Of a DNA stretch of 64,000 nucleotides, positions 8,060-16,495 are shown one piece after another (position 1 is the first letter of the stretch; each line of letters begins with the position of its first letter). The translations under genes and the position numbers were made by a program. This DNA is from Ancylobacter tetraedralis (GTDB taxonomy: Bacteria; Pseudomonadota; Alphaproteobacteria; Rhizobiales; Xanthobacteraceae). The stretch covers positions 596,682-660,681 of the forward strand of contig NZ_JACICD010000001.1 of the NCBI RefSeq assembly GCF_014195655.1. Reading direction: 5' to 3'. The notes beneath the pieces were generated by a model that searched no databases, was not told the origin of the DNA, and worked only from the letters and a program-made list of their open reading frames with translations.

Positions 8060-9166
8060 ATGAGTATCGCCGAAGCTGAGACAACCCCGCTCTTCAAGCT
8101 GCTGGCCCGCCGATGGCGGCTCGGCGAGGAGGTGGGCGACTGCCGTTTCGATCGCGCCGGCGGGCGCCTCGCCTTCGCCCTTGGCGACGGCACGCTGGCG
8201 CTGGCCTCGATGGACGACCCCGAATCCGCGCAGGCGCGCTGGCGGGTGGCGCTCGATACCGGCCGCGCCAGCATCGCGCCTCGCCGCCGGCCGGTGCCGC
8301 CGCTGATGCGGCTGGTGGCCGATGTCGCGCCGCTGCGGGTGGCCCCGTTCGGGGCCGAGGGCTTCATCGTTGGCGGTGCCAGCGGCCGGCTGGTGACGGT
8401 GGCGCCGGACGGGACGACGGAAATTCTCGTCGAGATCGATACCGGCGCGGTCGATGCCATCGAGCCGCTGCCCGACCATGGCGCGCTGGTCGCCGCCGGC
8501 GGCGTGGTGGTGCGCTACGATGGCGGGGGCGGCACCGCGCGGGCGCTCGCTCATATGGAGGGGCCGCTGCGGGCGCTGGCCGCCGCGCCGGACGGCGAGC
8601 ATGTGGCGCTGGCGACGCCGGAAGCCGTCGCCGTGATCGGCCTTGCCGAGGCGCGGCGGATCGATCTGGCGCTGGCGGGCACGCAGGTGCTGGCCTGGTC
8701 GCCCGAGGGCCGGCGGCTCGCCATCGGCCTCGCGGAGGGCGGGCTCGCCCTGCTCGACATGGAGGACGGCCGCGTGCTGCGGCTCCCCGACTATCCCGCG
8801 CCTGTCCGCTCGCTCGACTGGAGCGCGGATGGCCGTCAACTGGCTACGGGCGGCGCCTTCCGCACCATCGTGTGGGACATGGCCGAACCGGGCGACAAGC
8901 CGCGCACCATCGAAACCGGACGCGCGGGAATGGTGACGGTGGAAGTGGTGCGCCGGCATCCGCGCAAGCCGCTGGTGGCGGTCGGCTACGCGGATGGCTC
9001 CATCGTCATCGCCAAGATCGGCCACCGCGACGAGCTTCTGCTGCGCGAGCCCTCCGCCGGCCGGGTGGAAAACCTGCGCTGGTCGGGCGATGGCGAGCAC
9101 CTCGCTTTCGCCACCGCGCAGGGCGAGCTGGGCGTGGTCGACCTACCGCCGCATCTGTTCAAATAG
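8060..9166 (+). CDS. WD40-like beta-propeller protein
   Basis: This 368-aa protein starts at ATG 8060 after an AGGAGAGGG ribosome site. It consists of repeated four-strand blades, each with a D/N-G turn and LA(F/I/V)A strands: FDRAGGRLAFALGDGTLALAS, WSPEGRRLAIGLAEGGLALLD, WSADGRQLATGGAFRTIVWD and WSGDGEHLAFATAQGELGVVD. Seven blades fit the length. There is no signal peptide, so it is probably cytosolic. Beta-propellers of this kind are protein-binding scaffolds and no catalytic residues are evident. Its neighbours are small proteins of unknown function and, convergently, the nickel transporter. Confidence 0.75.
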   Translation: MSIAEAETTPLFKLLARRWRLGEEVGDCRFDRAGGRLAFALGDGTLALASMDDPESAQARWRVALDTGRASIAPRRRPVPPLMRLVADVAPLRVAPFGAEGFIVGGASGRLVTVAPDGTTEILVEIDTGAVDAIEPLPDHGALVAAGGVVVRYDGGGGTARALAHMEGPLRALAAAPDGEHVALATPEAVAVIGLAEARRIDLALAGTQVLAWSPEGRRLAIGLAEGGLALLDMEDGRVLRLPDYPAPVRSLDWSADGRQLATGGAFRTIVWDMAEPGDKPRTIETGRAGMVTVEVVRRHPRKPLVAVGYADGSIVIAKIGHRDELLLREPSAGRVENLRWSGDGEHLAFATAQGELGVVDLPPHLFK

Positions 9167-9214
9167 GTCGGGTTCAAACCCGTCCAACATCAATCATCTC
9201 AAGGGAGACACGCC

Positions 9215-9433
9215 ATGACATCGCCCGACCGTCAGACCCCCGACCCGCAGGACGAGAGCAAGGACCTGTTCTTCGAGGAAGTCGCCACCCTCGCCGAACG
9301 GATGATCGCCGCTCATGGGCGCGATTTCGCCATGGGCACGCTGGTCCTTGCCGCCCGCTTCATCGCGGAGAAGAAGGATTTCAGCACGGCGGGGGCGCAG
9401 GCCGGCTCGCCGGCCTCCGGCCTGAGTTCCTGA
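9215..9433 (+). CDS. Small 72-aa hypothetical protein
   Basis: ATG 9215 follows CAAGGGAGA. The N-terminus is acidic and polar (PDPQDESKDLFFEEV). A single helix follows (ATLAERMIAAHGRDFAMGTLVLAARFIAEKKDF), then a Ser/Gly/Ala tail. No known domain. It follows the WD40-like gene by 48 nt in the same direction and is convergent with nikO, 36 nt away. Confidence 0.5.
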   Translation: MTSPDRQTPDPQDESKDLFFEEVATLAERMIAAHGRDFAMGTLVLAARFIAEKKDFSTAGAQAGSPASGLSS

Positions 9434-9469
9434 GCGCTGCCATCTTCCGGCGGCGCCGTCGCGCGCGCC

Positions 9470-10180
9470 TCAGGAGGGATCGACCGGGTGCACGTGCCAG
9501 TGCTCGTGCACATGGCGATGGCCGTGACGCTCTCCCGGCAGCAGCCGGCGGTCGTGGATGACCATCGCCCGTGTCGCCAGTTCGGCGATGAAATGATCGT
9601 CATGCGAAATCAGCAGCATGGCGCCGGGAAAGGCGTGCAGTGCCGCCCGCAGGCGCTGGCCGTTTTCCGCGTCGATGCCGTTGGTCGGCTCGTCCAGCAT
9701 CAGCACGTCCGGCTGCATGGCAAGCAGGCCGGCCAGGCAAACGAGCCGTTTCTCGCCGCCGGACAGGCGATGGCTGATGCGCTCGGCCAGGTGGCCGATG
9801 GCGAGCGCGTCCAGCGCCGCCTGCGCGCGCCGCCGTGCCTCGTCCGCCGTGCAGCCCATGTTCAGCGGGCCGAAGGACACATCCTCGATCACGCTGGGAC
9901 AGAACAGCTGGTCGTCGCTGTCCTGGAAGAGAAAGCCGATGCGCGGGCGGAACCGCCGGAAGGCGCGCTCGTCGGCGCAGGCCGTGCCGAACAGCCGGAC
10001 CACGCCCCGCGCCGGTCGCTCCAGTCCGACAATGGTGCGCAGCAGCGTGGTCTTGCCCGCGCCGTTCGGGCCGACAATGGCCAGCCGCTCGCCGGCTGCC
10101 AGCGAAAGGTCCACGTCTGCGAGCACGGAGGTCGCGCCGCGGGTGATCGAGACGTTCTCCAGTGAAATCAGCGCGCTCAT
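9470..10180 (-). CDS. nikO: Nickel ECF transporter ATP-binding protein NikO
   Basis: This 236-aa cytoplasmic ATPase has Walker A GPNGAGKTT, a Q-loop in FLFQDSDDQLF, the ABC signature LSGGEKRL, Walker B VLMLDEPT and the switch His in ISHDDH. The DSDDQLF stretch is typical of CbiO/NikO energising subunits. The C-terminus is His-rich (HGHRHVHEHWHVH), which could bind nickel. It is the last gene of the minus-strand operon and overlaps nikQ by 4 nt (ATGA). Taken alone it could be cobalt CbiO; the NikR box and nikK/nikL favour nickel. Confidence 0.9.
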   Translation of the reverse strand: MSALISLENVSITRGATSVLADVDLSLAAGERLAIVGPNGAGKTTLLRTIVGLERPARGVVRLFGTACADERAFRRFRPRIGFLFQDSDDQLFCPSVIEDVSFGPLNMGCTADEARRRAQAALDALAIGHLAERISHRLSGGEKRLVCLAGLLAMQPDVLMLDEPTNGIDAENGQRLRAALHAFPGAMLLISHDDHFIAELATRAMVIHDRRLLPGERHGHRHVHEHWHVHPVDPS

Positions 10181-10887
10181 AGCCGGTCGATCACCAGGAC
10201 GGCGACGCCCGCGGCGGAAATCGCGCCGAAGCCGATCCAGTCCCGCAGAGGCGGAAATGGCGGGGCGTGGTAGGGGAAGCTGCCGGTATAGCCGCGGCAG
10301 AGCATGGCTTCCTCCACGCGCTCCGCCCGGTCAAGCGCGCGCACCAGCAGCATGCCGATGAGGTTGCCATAGCTGCGCCAGGTGTGGCGGCTGGAGCGCG
10401 GCCGGAAGCCGCGCGCGCGCATGGCGTCGTGCAGCCGGCGCGCCTCGTCGCGAAGCAGCGCGGTGTAGCGCATCGTCATCACGCAGAGCCGGGTGAGGCG
10501 TTCGGGAACGCGCAGGCCGCGCAGCGCGACGCCGAGGCGCGAGGGCTCGACATTGCCCAGCAGCGCCGTCAGCACGAGCACGCAGGTCGAGACCTTGGCG
10601 GCGATCAGCGCCGCACGCCACAGCCCGTCCTGGCTGGCGGTGAAAGGCCCGAGCGCGAACAGCGTATGCCCCTCCACGGTGAAGGGCAGGGTGGCGAACA
10701 GCAGAAGCAGGAAGCCCTCCAGATGCCAGAGGCGCCGCCACGGAAAGGCGAGGGGGGCGAAGACCCACGCCAGCGGCAGGACAAGCGCGAGCAGAACGCC
10801 CGCTACCGCCAGCGAGTGCAGTTGCGAGAGGCAGCCGATGGCGATGAACGCCGCGAGGAGCCGGAGGCGCAGGTCGGCGGGGGCCAT
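10177..10887 (-). CDS. nikQ: Nickel ECF transporter transmembrane protein NikQ
   Basis: This 236-aa membrane protein of the CbiQ/EcfT family has four to five hydrophobic spans. It carries two Ala-Arg-Gly-type coupling motifs (DAMRARGF and AMLCRGY) that contact the ATPase. ATG 10887 shares one base with the nikL stop (TGATG), so translation is probably coupled. It transmits ATP hydrolysis by NikO to the substrate-binding NikM. Confidence 0.88.
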   Translation of the reverse strand: MAPADLRLRLLAAFIAIGCLSQLHSLAVAGVLLALVLPLAWVFAPLAFPWRRLWHLEGFLLLLFATLPFTVEGHTLFALGPFTASQDGLWRAALIAAKVSTCVLVLTALLGNVEPSRLGVALRGLRVPERLTRLCVMTMRYTALLRDEARRLHDAMRARGFRPRSSRHTWRSYGNLIGMLLVRALDRAERVEEAMLCRGYTGSFPYHAPPFPPLRDWIGFGAISAAGVAVLVIDRL

Positions 10888-11450
10888 CACCGTCGCCGGC
10901 CTTTCGCCCAAAGGGCCATGCCGCCCAGCCCCAGGATGAGGAACACGCCCGAGAGCGCGTCAACTAAGCGCAGGCGGGAATCCATCGCCTCGATCCGCTC
11001 CTCCAGCGGCTCGATCTGCCGCTGCACCGCCGCCTCGATCAACGCGGCGAGCTGCGGGTCGGAGAGGGGGGCGCCCGTCGCCGTGCCCGTCGCCATTGGC
11101 GCGCGTGGCTCGGGGATGGCCCCCGCCGCGCCGCCCAGCCGGGCAGCCGGCAGCGTCACGGAGGCGATATGCGCCTCGCGCGTGTCGACGGTGATGGTGA
11201 GATCCGAGGCGGGAGGGGACGGAAGCGGGAAGGCGAAGCGCCCCTCCGCGTCGGTCAGCCCCGACGCGACCTCCGTTCCCTGCGTGTCCTTCACGGTCCA
11301 CGGCACGCCCTGCGGCCGCCCGCCGCCTATGAAGAAGGCGTAGCCGCCGATCGTCGCCCCCTCGACGGTCGCGAACAGCTTGAGCTTGTGGGCCTCGGCC
11401 GCCCCGACAGGGCCGAGAAGGACGAGCAGGCAAAGGATGACGCGGATCAT
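10887..11450 (-). CDS. nikL: Nickel transporter accessory protein NikL
   Basis: This 187-aa protein has an N-terminal signal or anchor segment (about 1-20, then AHKLKLFATVEG). A beta-sandwich periplasmic part resembles carboxypeptidase-regulatory folds (DAEGRFAFPLP). A linker helix follows (QIEPLEERIEAMDSRL), and a C-terminal membrane span with a basic end (ALSGVFLILGLGGMALWAKGRRR). That is the NikL/CbiL-type layout seen in nikMLQO systems that lack NikN. It overlaps nikM by 4 nt. The family is needed with NikM for nickel uptake; the metal is inferred from context. Confidence 0.82.
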   Translation of the reverse strand: MIRVILCLLVLLGPVGAAEAHKLKLFATVEGATIGGYAFFIGGGRPQGVPWTVKDTQGTEVASGLTDAEGRFAFPLPSPPASDLTITVDTREAHIASVTLPAARLGGAAGAIPEPRAPMATGTATGAPLSDPQLAALIEAAVQRQIEPLEERIEAMDSRLRLVDALSGVFLILGLGGMALWAKGRRR

Positions 11451-12091
11451 GGCGGCGACGACGAGGTCGCGGATGATACCGCGATGACCGGCTGTAGCGC
11501 CTCCGGCTGCACGCGCGCCAGAAAGCCCACGATGGCCGCGGTCACGAAGGCTTCTCCCACCGCCAGCGGCAGATAGGTGGCCATCAGCACGCTGGCGACG
11601 GGGGTATATTGCGAGAAGGAGAGGGCGAGCGACAGCGCCACCAGCCCGCCCGTGCCCATGACGCTGAGCGCCCCCACCGCCCCGGCCAGCGTGGCGCGCA
11701 GGACGCCGCTATGCGTCGCCCGGATCGCCGGACCGAGCAGGAGGGCGAAGACGACGCCCGGCAGCGCGATGTTGACGGCGTTGACGCCGAGCGTCGTCAG
11801 GCCACCGAAGCCGAACAGCAGCGCCTGCAGCAGCAGGATGACCAGCACCACCGCGAAGGTCGCGGTGCCCAGCATGATGCCCATCATGCCCGACAGCAGC
11901 ACATGCACGCTGGAGGGGCCGACCGGCACGGCGATTAGCGATCCCGCGAACACCGCCGCGCCGAGGATCGCCGCGCGCGGGATCATCCGGTCGTCGAGCC
12001 GCCGCAGCGCCAGCGCGACGCCAGCGGCCGTGATCAGCCCGCCGCCGATCAGCACGGGAAGCGACAGGATGCCATCGGGAATATGGGCCAT
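11447..12091 (-). CDS. nikM: Nickel-specific ECF substrate-binding membrane protein NikM
   Basis: This 214-aa CbiM/NikM-family protein has about six to seven membrane spans and the conserved start AHIPDG(I/V)L. In this family the N-terminal amine and His2 coordinate the metal. Here the gene encodes Met-Ala-His, so removal of Met before Ala would put His at position 2. A second conserved His is in SSVHVLLSGMMG. It starts 6 nt after the nikK stop. It captures nickel from the periplasmic side. Confidence 0.9.
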   Translation of the reverse strand: MAHIPDGILSLPVLIGGGLITAAGVALALRRLDDRMIPRAAILGAAVFAGSLIAVPVGPSSVHVLLSGMMGIMLGTATFAVVLVILLLQALLFGFGGLTTLGVNAVNIALPGVVFALLLGPAIRATHSGVLRATLAGAVGALSVMGTGGLVALSLALSFSQYTPVASVLMATYLPLAVGEAFVTAAIVGFLARVQPEALQPVIAVSSATSSSPP

Positions 12092-12097
12092 GGGCGG

Positions 12098-12874
12098 CTA
12101 TTTCTCGCCCATGTCGGTGGCCTTGACCCAGATGAGCGCGCCCAGTTCCACCGGCACATCCTTGCCTTCCGGCGACTTTTGCGGCGCATCGGCCTCCAGC
12201 AGCGCGGCAAAGCCCCACCAGCCGCCGCGCGGCATGGCGTAGCTGAAGGTGCCGTTCGCGTCGGCCTTGAGGACCTGAGTCACGAAGGCATCATTGGGCG
12301 GCGTGACCGACCCATCATTGATGAATTCCACCTCGACCTCGGCGAATGGAACCGGCTTGCCGTTCTTGAGCACGATTCCGGAGAACAGGTTTCCGGTCCA
12401 GAGGCCGGTGGGGCGGGTGAGTGGCTGGATTTCCACCGGCAGCCCGACCAGCGCGTCCCAGCCCTCGCCGGAGGCGAAGCCGTCGACGATGACCTTGGCG
12501 TAGTGGACGATCAGCTTGCCCTCGGCGGGCTCCCAATAGGGTTGCGGCTCCACGTAGAAGACCGCCGCGCCCGGCGTCGTCAGGTCATGGCGCAGCGACC
12601 AGGCGCTGTGGCCCGCCACCGGCTTTTCCGTGATCTGCGCGGTGAGATCGGTCTGCGTGCCATCGGCCAGCATGCCGACGCGCACCGGCTTTCGCATGTC
12701 CATGACCGGCCCGCCCTCGACCGGGTGGGTGAACACCATGTCCAGCGTGACGATGCCGCCCTCCGGCAGCACGTCCGCCGATGGGATGATCTCCTGAAAA
12801 TGCGCCGAGGCGGCGCAGGAGCCGAGCGAGAGGCCCAGAAGGGCGAGGCGAAACGAAGCGGCGATCCTGACCAA
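12098..12874 (-). CDS. nikK: Periplasmic nickel transporter component NikK (DUF4198)
   Basis: About 258 aa. A signal peptide (about 1-24, ending in ASA) would release a mature protein starting His-Phe-Gln. Conserved DUF4198 signatures follow: [40 protein letters not shown] and [16 protein letters not shown]. The likely start is TTG at 12874, since no ATG or GTG fits between the NikR box and the signal sequence; this start is uncertain. NikK-type proteins accompany NikMLQO in many proteobacteria and are thought to present nickel or help the complex. It is the first gene of the operon. Confidence 0.88.
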   Translation of the reverse strand: MVRIAASFRLALLGLSLGSCAASAHFQEIIPSADVLPEGGIVTLDMVFTHPVEGGPVMDMRKPVRVGMLADGTQTDLTAQITEKPVAGHSAWSLRHDLTTPGAAVFYVEPQPYWEPAEGKLIVHYAKVIVDGFASGEGWDALVGLPVEIQPLTRPTGLWTGNLFSGIVLKNGKPVPFAEVEVEFINDGSVTPPNDAFVTQVLKADANGTFSYAMPRGGWWGFAALLEADAPQKSPEGKDVPVELGALIWVKATDMGEK

Positions 12875-12886
12875 GCGGCACCCGTC

Positions 12887-12914
12887 GTATGAATATTGTG
12901 AAGATTTATCATAC
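12887..12914. promoter_or_regulatory. NikR operator (exact GTATGA-N16-TCATAC)
   Basis: GTATGA at 12887-12892 and TCATAC at 12909-12914 are separated by exactly 16 nt. This is the NikR recognition pattern known from the E. coli nik promoter. It lies 13-40 nt upstream of the nikK start in an AT-rich patch that probably contains the -10 region. Nickel-bound NikR would block nikKMLQO transcription here. No nikR gene is in the window. Confidence 0.9.
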
Positions 12915-13106
12915 AAGCGCCATGGCTCGCTGCAAGCGCGCGGTGTCGCGCGGGGGACAAATGTCTCACCGCGCAGTCGTGCCGGGTCCGCCGATGCCGG
13001 CGGCGCGCCGACGGGCGGCATCGGGAAGGGTGGCGGGAGGGGGCATTTCGACCTTTGACGAATTGTGCTAGGCAGCAGCGTGGAATGTCGAGCAGCAAAG
13101 CGTCGG

Positions 13107-14213
13107 ATGGGCCGAAGGCCCCTTGTGGTCGGGGTACTCGCGCTGGCGGGTTCGCTCGCCCATAGTCCTTTCACGGGCGTGTTGCCGGTATGGGCTGCGG
13201 CCCAGCACCAGCCGGAGCCGGCCGCCAATCCGGCGTCAGCCGCGCCAGCCGCTGCCGCGCCTCCCTTGGCCTGGCCGTCCGGCGACGGGAGTGTACCCGC
13301 CACGCTCCTGGTGCCGGTCGCCCACGTTCCCGCAGACCTTGTGGCTCCCTCCTATGCGGGATGGCTGACCGATCCGCCGCATGGGGCGCTGCCCGGCGAC
13401 AAATTCGTCGCCCGTGGGCCGGGAGCGGTTGGGGCCGAGGTCTTCCAGCGGGTGAGCGCGCTTGCTCCGCCTTCCTCGGCGCCGCCTTCCTCCGCGCCGC
13501 CTTCCTCGGCGTCGATTTCCCCCGCCCTGATCCCTCCGGCCTTGCCTGCCGCCTTGCCCGCATCATCCGCCCCCCTGCCGCCGAAGCGACTGGTGGAGAA
13601 GCGCGGGATTGTTCTGGCATCGCTGGCGCCACTGCCGCCCCGGCGCCTCGCGGAGCCGGTCTCCGTGGCGCCGCCGGAGACGGCCGCGCGCGAGGAGGCC
13701 CCGCCGGCGGGCGCGCCGGCACCCGGCGACAATGCGGTAGACGCCGGCACCGAGGCCGCGCCGGAGGATATCCCCCAGGAGGATGCCGCGCGGTCCATCG
13801 ATGACGCTCCCGAGTCGGCGGCGGCCCGGGCGTCGGCCGATCGCGCGCCCCCGCATATCGAGGTGCTGATCCAGCGTCATGCCGAGCGTTTCGATGTGCC
13901 CGCGCGGCTCGTGCGCCGCGTGGCCTGGCGGGAGAGCAGGTTCAACCAGAGCCTTCGTCACGGCCCCTATTGGGGATTGATGCAGATCCGCGTCGACACC
14001 GCGCGCGCCCTCGGCTTCCGGGGGGCGCCGAACGATCTTCTCGAGGCCGACACCAACATGGCCTACGCCGTCGCTTATCTCGCCAATGCGTATCGGGTCG
14101 CCGGGCGCGATGAGAAGCGGGCGGTGACGCTCTATGCCAAGGGCTATTACTACGAGGCCAAGCGCAAGGGCATGCTCGGCTCCCTCATCCGCACCGCAAC
14201 CGCCGAGCCATAG
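13107..14213 (+). CDS. Periplasmic lytic transglycosylase (SLT domain)
   Basis: ATG 13107 gives [16 protein letters not shown], a signal sequence; TTG 13065 is an alternative. Residues about 35-250 are a low-complexity Pro/Ala/Ser region, including a three-fold 15-bp repeat coding PPSSA at about 13468-13512. The C-terminal 120 residues are a lysozyme-like SLT domain: the catalytic Glu in WRESRFN, then GLMQI and AYLANAYR. It would cleave peptidoglycan without hydrolysis. The product is about 368 aa. It is monocistronic, divergent from nikK. Confidence 0.85.
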   Translation: MGRRPLVVGVLALAGSLAHSPFTGVLPVWAAAQHQPEPAANPASAAPAAAAPPLAWPSGDGSVPATLLVPVAHVPADLVAPSYAGWLTDPPHGALPGDKFVARGPGAVGAEVFQRVSALAPPSSAPPSSAPPSSASISPALIPPALPAALPASSAPLPPKRLVEKRGIVLASLAPLPPRRLAEPVSVAPPETAAREEAPPAGAPAPGDNAVDAGTEAAPEDIPQEDAARSIDDAPESAAARASADRAPPHIEVLIQRHAERFDVPARLVRRVAWRESRFNQSLRHGPYWGLMQIRVDTARALGFRGAPNDLLEADTNMAYAVAYLANAYRVAGRDEKRAVTLYAKGYYYEAKRKGMLGSLIRTATAEP

Positions 14214-14622
14214 CCGCCCGGGGCCTCTCGCGTCGGCCGCTCCCCTTCCGGCCTGCGAATAGTCGCGATTCGTGGCCGCTCGAATGGGTTCCCCCGTCTT
14301 TCCGTCGGTAATGCGCAGGATGGCACGCCCGGAAGCCGCGTCGGGCAGCGCTCGATTCTGGCCGGCGACATAGCACTGCCATCGATATCGGGAAGCGATG
14401 GCGCGGCGCCAGGGCTTCGTCGTCCCCATGCCGGGATTGCCGCGATCCCACGCGGCCAGCAGCGGGCGTTGCCGCATCCTCTCGACAAGGCGCGGGCGCA
14501 GCTTGGAGCGAGGAAGCGGCGCCAGCCGCCGCGATCGTCGTTGATCCCAGCCATGTCGGACGGGATTGGGAGCGCATCGCCAAGGAGGATATTTCACCAC
14601 GGCCTCTCGACGGAACGTGATA
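14214..14622. other. Intergenic region without a supported gene
   Basis: About 400 nt between the transglycosylase and the MarR gene. A minus-strand frame around 14220-14430 looks mildly coding (WQCYVAGQNRALPDAASGRA), but it runs on antisense through most of the transglycosylase, so I do not call it. The right end must contain the marR promoter. Confidence 0.4.
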
Positions 14623-14640
14623 TGCAGGTATATACACGCA
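14623..14640. promoter_or_regulatory. Dyad at the marR start, likely autoregulatory operator
   Basis: TGCAGGTATATACACGCA is an 18-bp imperfect palindrome, TGCnnGTAT/ATACnnGCA. It ends just before the ATG at 14643. Size and position fit a MarR dimer site controlling marR itself and perhaps the MFS gene. Confidence 0.45.
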
Positions 14641-14642
14641 TT

Positions 14643-15044
14643 ATGGAGATGCCTTGCTATTGCACACAACTGCGCCAGGCGACGCGCCGACTTAGCGCGG
14701 TTTATGACGATGCGCTGGCGCCGCTCGGCATCAATGTCGCGCAATATGCGCTGCTGCGCCGGATCCACCGCAACGAGCCTGTCAGCCTTACGCGGCTTGG
14801 TAGCCTGTGTGACCTCGACCGCTCGACGGTCGGGCGCAACGTGCGCGTGCTGGAGCGCCTGGAACTGGCGATCAGCACTCGCGGCAGCGAGGACCAGCGC
14901 GAGGCCATGATCCAGCTTTCCGAAGGCGGCCGCGACCTGCTCCAGCAGGCCGTGCCGGTGTGGGAGGCGACGCAGCAGGCGGTCGCGGCACGGCTCGGCC
15001 CGCAACGCGTCGAAGCGCTCGAGGATCTCATCGCCGCCATCTGA
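14643..15044 (+). CDS. MarR-family transcriptional regulator
   Basis: About 133 aa. A short Cys-containing start (MEMPCYCTQLRQATRRLSAVYD) is followed by a winged-helix core (INVAQYALLRRIHRN, LGSLCDLDRSTVGRNVRVLERLEL, then the RGSEDQREAMIQLSEGGRDLL wing). ATG 14622 upstream is possible, with a better ribosome site, but would place the dyad inside the gene. The two close cysteines (CYC) could be redox or ligand sensors. The MFS exporter gene starts 70 nt downstream, so it probably represses that gene until a ligand appears. Confidence 0.85.
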   Translation: MEMPCYCTQLRQATRRLSAVYDDALAPLGINVAQYALLRRIHRNEPVSLTRLGSLCDLDRSTVGRNVRVLERLELAISTRGSEDQREAMIQLSEGGRDLLQQAVPVWEATQQAVAARLGPQRVEALEDLIAAI

Positions 15045-15114
15045 CCCATTCGGCATGGTCCGCCAATCCATCGCCATCGCATAGAAGCGGGCAGCTACCC
15101 GCAAAAGGGAACCC

Positions 15115-16434
15115 ATGGAAAGTCAGCCCCCGGTCACCTCCGCTCCGACGGTGACGCCTCCCGCCTTTTTTGCCCGTCGCGGCATCCATTATGGCTGGGT
15201 GGTCGCCGCCGTCACCTTCCTCACCATGCTGGTCACGGCCGGCGCGGTGGGCGCGCCCGGCGTGCTGATCGGCCCGCTGGAGCGCGAATTCGGCTGGGCC
15301 ACCGCCGACATCTCCTCGGGCTTCGCGATCCGCCTCGTGCTGTTCGGGCTGATGGGCCCCTTTGCCGCCGCCTTCATGAACCGCTTCGGTCTGCGCCCGG
15401 TGGCAACCGTGGCGCTCGGCCTCATCGGCCTTGGCGTGTTCGGGTCGTTCTTCATGACCAGGGTCTGGCACCTCATGCTGCTCTGGGGTGTCGTCGTCGG
15501 CTTCGGCACCGGGCTCACCGCCATGGTGCTCGGCGCCACGGTGGCGACGCGCTGGTTCGCCCAGCGGCGCGGGCTGGTGCTGGGCCTGCTCACCGCCTCG
15601 ACGGCGACGGGGCAGCTGGTGTTCCTGCCGCTGCTGGCCCATCTCACCGAAACGCTCGGCTGGCGCAGCGCACTGTCGCTCATTCTCGCCATGCTGCTGG
15701 TGGCCGCGCTCGCGGTGCTTATCCTGCTGCGCGACCGGCCGTCCGATATCGGGCTGCTGCCCTATGGCGCCAGCGAGCCGCCGACGAATCCCGCCCGTCC
15801 CACCACGTTGAAGGCGATGCTCGCCTCGCCGCTTCTGGCGCTGCGCGATGCCTCGAAGTCGGCGACGTTCTGGGTGCTGTTCGGCACCTTCTTTATCTGC
15901 GGCGCCTCGACCAACGGCCTCGTGCAGACCCATTTCGTCTCGCTCTGCGGCGATTACGGAATGGCCGCGGTGACGGCGGCCGGCATGCTGGCGCTGATCG
16001 GCGTGTTCGACTTCATCGGCACGGTCGGCTCCGGCTGGCTATCGGACCGCGTCGACAGTCGCTGGCTGCTGTTCTGGTATTATGGCCTGCGCGGCCTCTC
16101 GCTGCTCTATCTGCCGTTCAGCGATTTCAGCTTCTACGGCCTGTCCATTTTCGCCGTGTTTTACGGTCTCGACTGGGTCGCCACCGTGCCGCCGACGGTG
16201 AAGCTGGCCGCCGACCGGTTCGGTGATCGCGCCAGTCTGGTCTTCGGCTGGATCTTCGCCGGCCACCAGCTTGGCGCCGCTTCCGCCGCCTATGGCGCCG
16301 GCTTCAGCCGCACCTTCTACCAGACCTACCTGCCCGCCTTCTTCGTCGCCGGCATTCTCTGCCTGATCGCCTCTCTCGCCATCGTTGCGGTGCGCGAGCG
16401 CCGGGATCGCGCACCAGTGACAGCGCGGGGGTGA
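15115..16434 (+). CDS. MFS transporter, oxalate/formate antiporter-like
   Basis: This 439-aa protein has about 12 membrane spans in two halves. It has a cytoplasmic Asp/Arg loop between spans 2 and 3 (MNRFGLRPVATVALG), R-rich ATRWFAQRRGLVLGLLTAS in span 5 (a signature of the OFA-like/monocarboxylate subgroup) and a second-half SDRVDSRWLL loop. The ribosome site AAAGGGA precedes ATG 15115. It probably moves an organic anion or a drug-like compound; its substrate is probably the ligand of the upstream MarR. The stop codon lies in a 14-bp tandem repeat. Confidence 0.85.
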   Translation: MESQPPVTSAPTVTPPAFFARRGIHYGWVVAAVTFLTMLVTAGAVGAPGVLIGPLEREFGWATADISSGFAIRLVLFGLMGPFAAAFMNRFGLRPVATVALGLIGLGVFGSFFMTRVWHLMLLWGVVVGFGTGLTAMVLGATVATRWFAQRRGLVLGLLTASTATGQLVFLPLLAHLTETLGWRSALSLILAMLLVAALAVLILLRDRPSDIGLLPYGASEPPTNPARPTTLKAMLASPLLALRDASKSATFWVLFGTFFICGASTNGLVQTHFVSLCGDYGMAAVTAAGMLALIGVFDFIGTVGSGWLSDRVDSRWLLFWYYGLRGLSLLYLPFSDFSFYGLSIFAVFYGLDWVATVPPTVKLAADRFGDRASLVFGWIFAGHQLGAASAAYGAGFSRTFYQTYLPAFFVAGILCLIASLAIVAVRERRDRAPVTARG

Positions 16435-16459
16435 CAGCGCGGGGGTGACAGCGCGGGTG
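16418..16459 (+). repeat. 14-bp tandem repeat (three copies) over the MFS stop codon
   Basis: The unit TGACAGCGCGGGGG occurs at 16418-16431 and 16432-16445, with a third copy at 16446-16459 differing by one base. The second copy supplies the TGA stop of the MFS gene. Probably slippage-derived. Confidence 0.8.
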
Positions 16460-16495
16460 TGACGGCCCGTCTCATTCCATTGAAGGAAGCACATC

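Noticed and set aside
7463-9100. A 545-codon minus-strand frame opposite the WD40 gene
   Set aside because: Composition is that of an antisense shadow (His/Arg/Ala/Gly-rich); the plus-strand propeller repeats are convincing.
13468-13512. Short tandem repeat in the transglycosylase gene, considered as a CRISPR-like or recombination element
   Set aside because: It is a 15-bp in-frame repeat coding PPSSA in a low-complexity linker, with no spacers.
13563-15116. A 517-codon minus-strand frame across the transglycosylase and MarR genes
   Set aside because: Antisense to two genes with clear domains. A coding-like stretch near 14220-14430 was considered but has no start that avoids long overlap.
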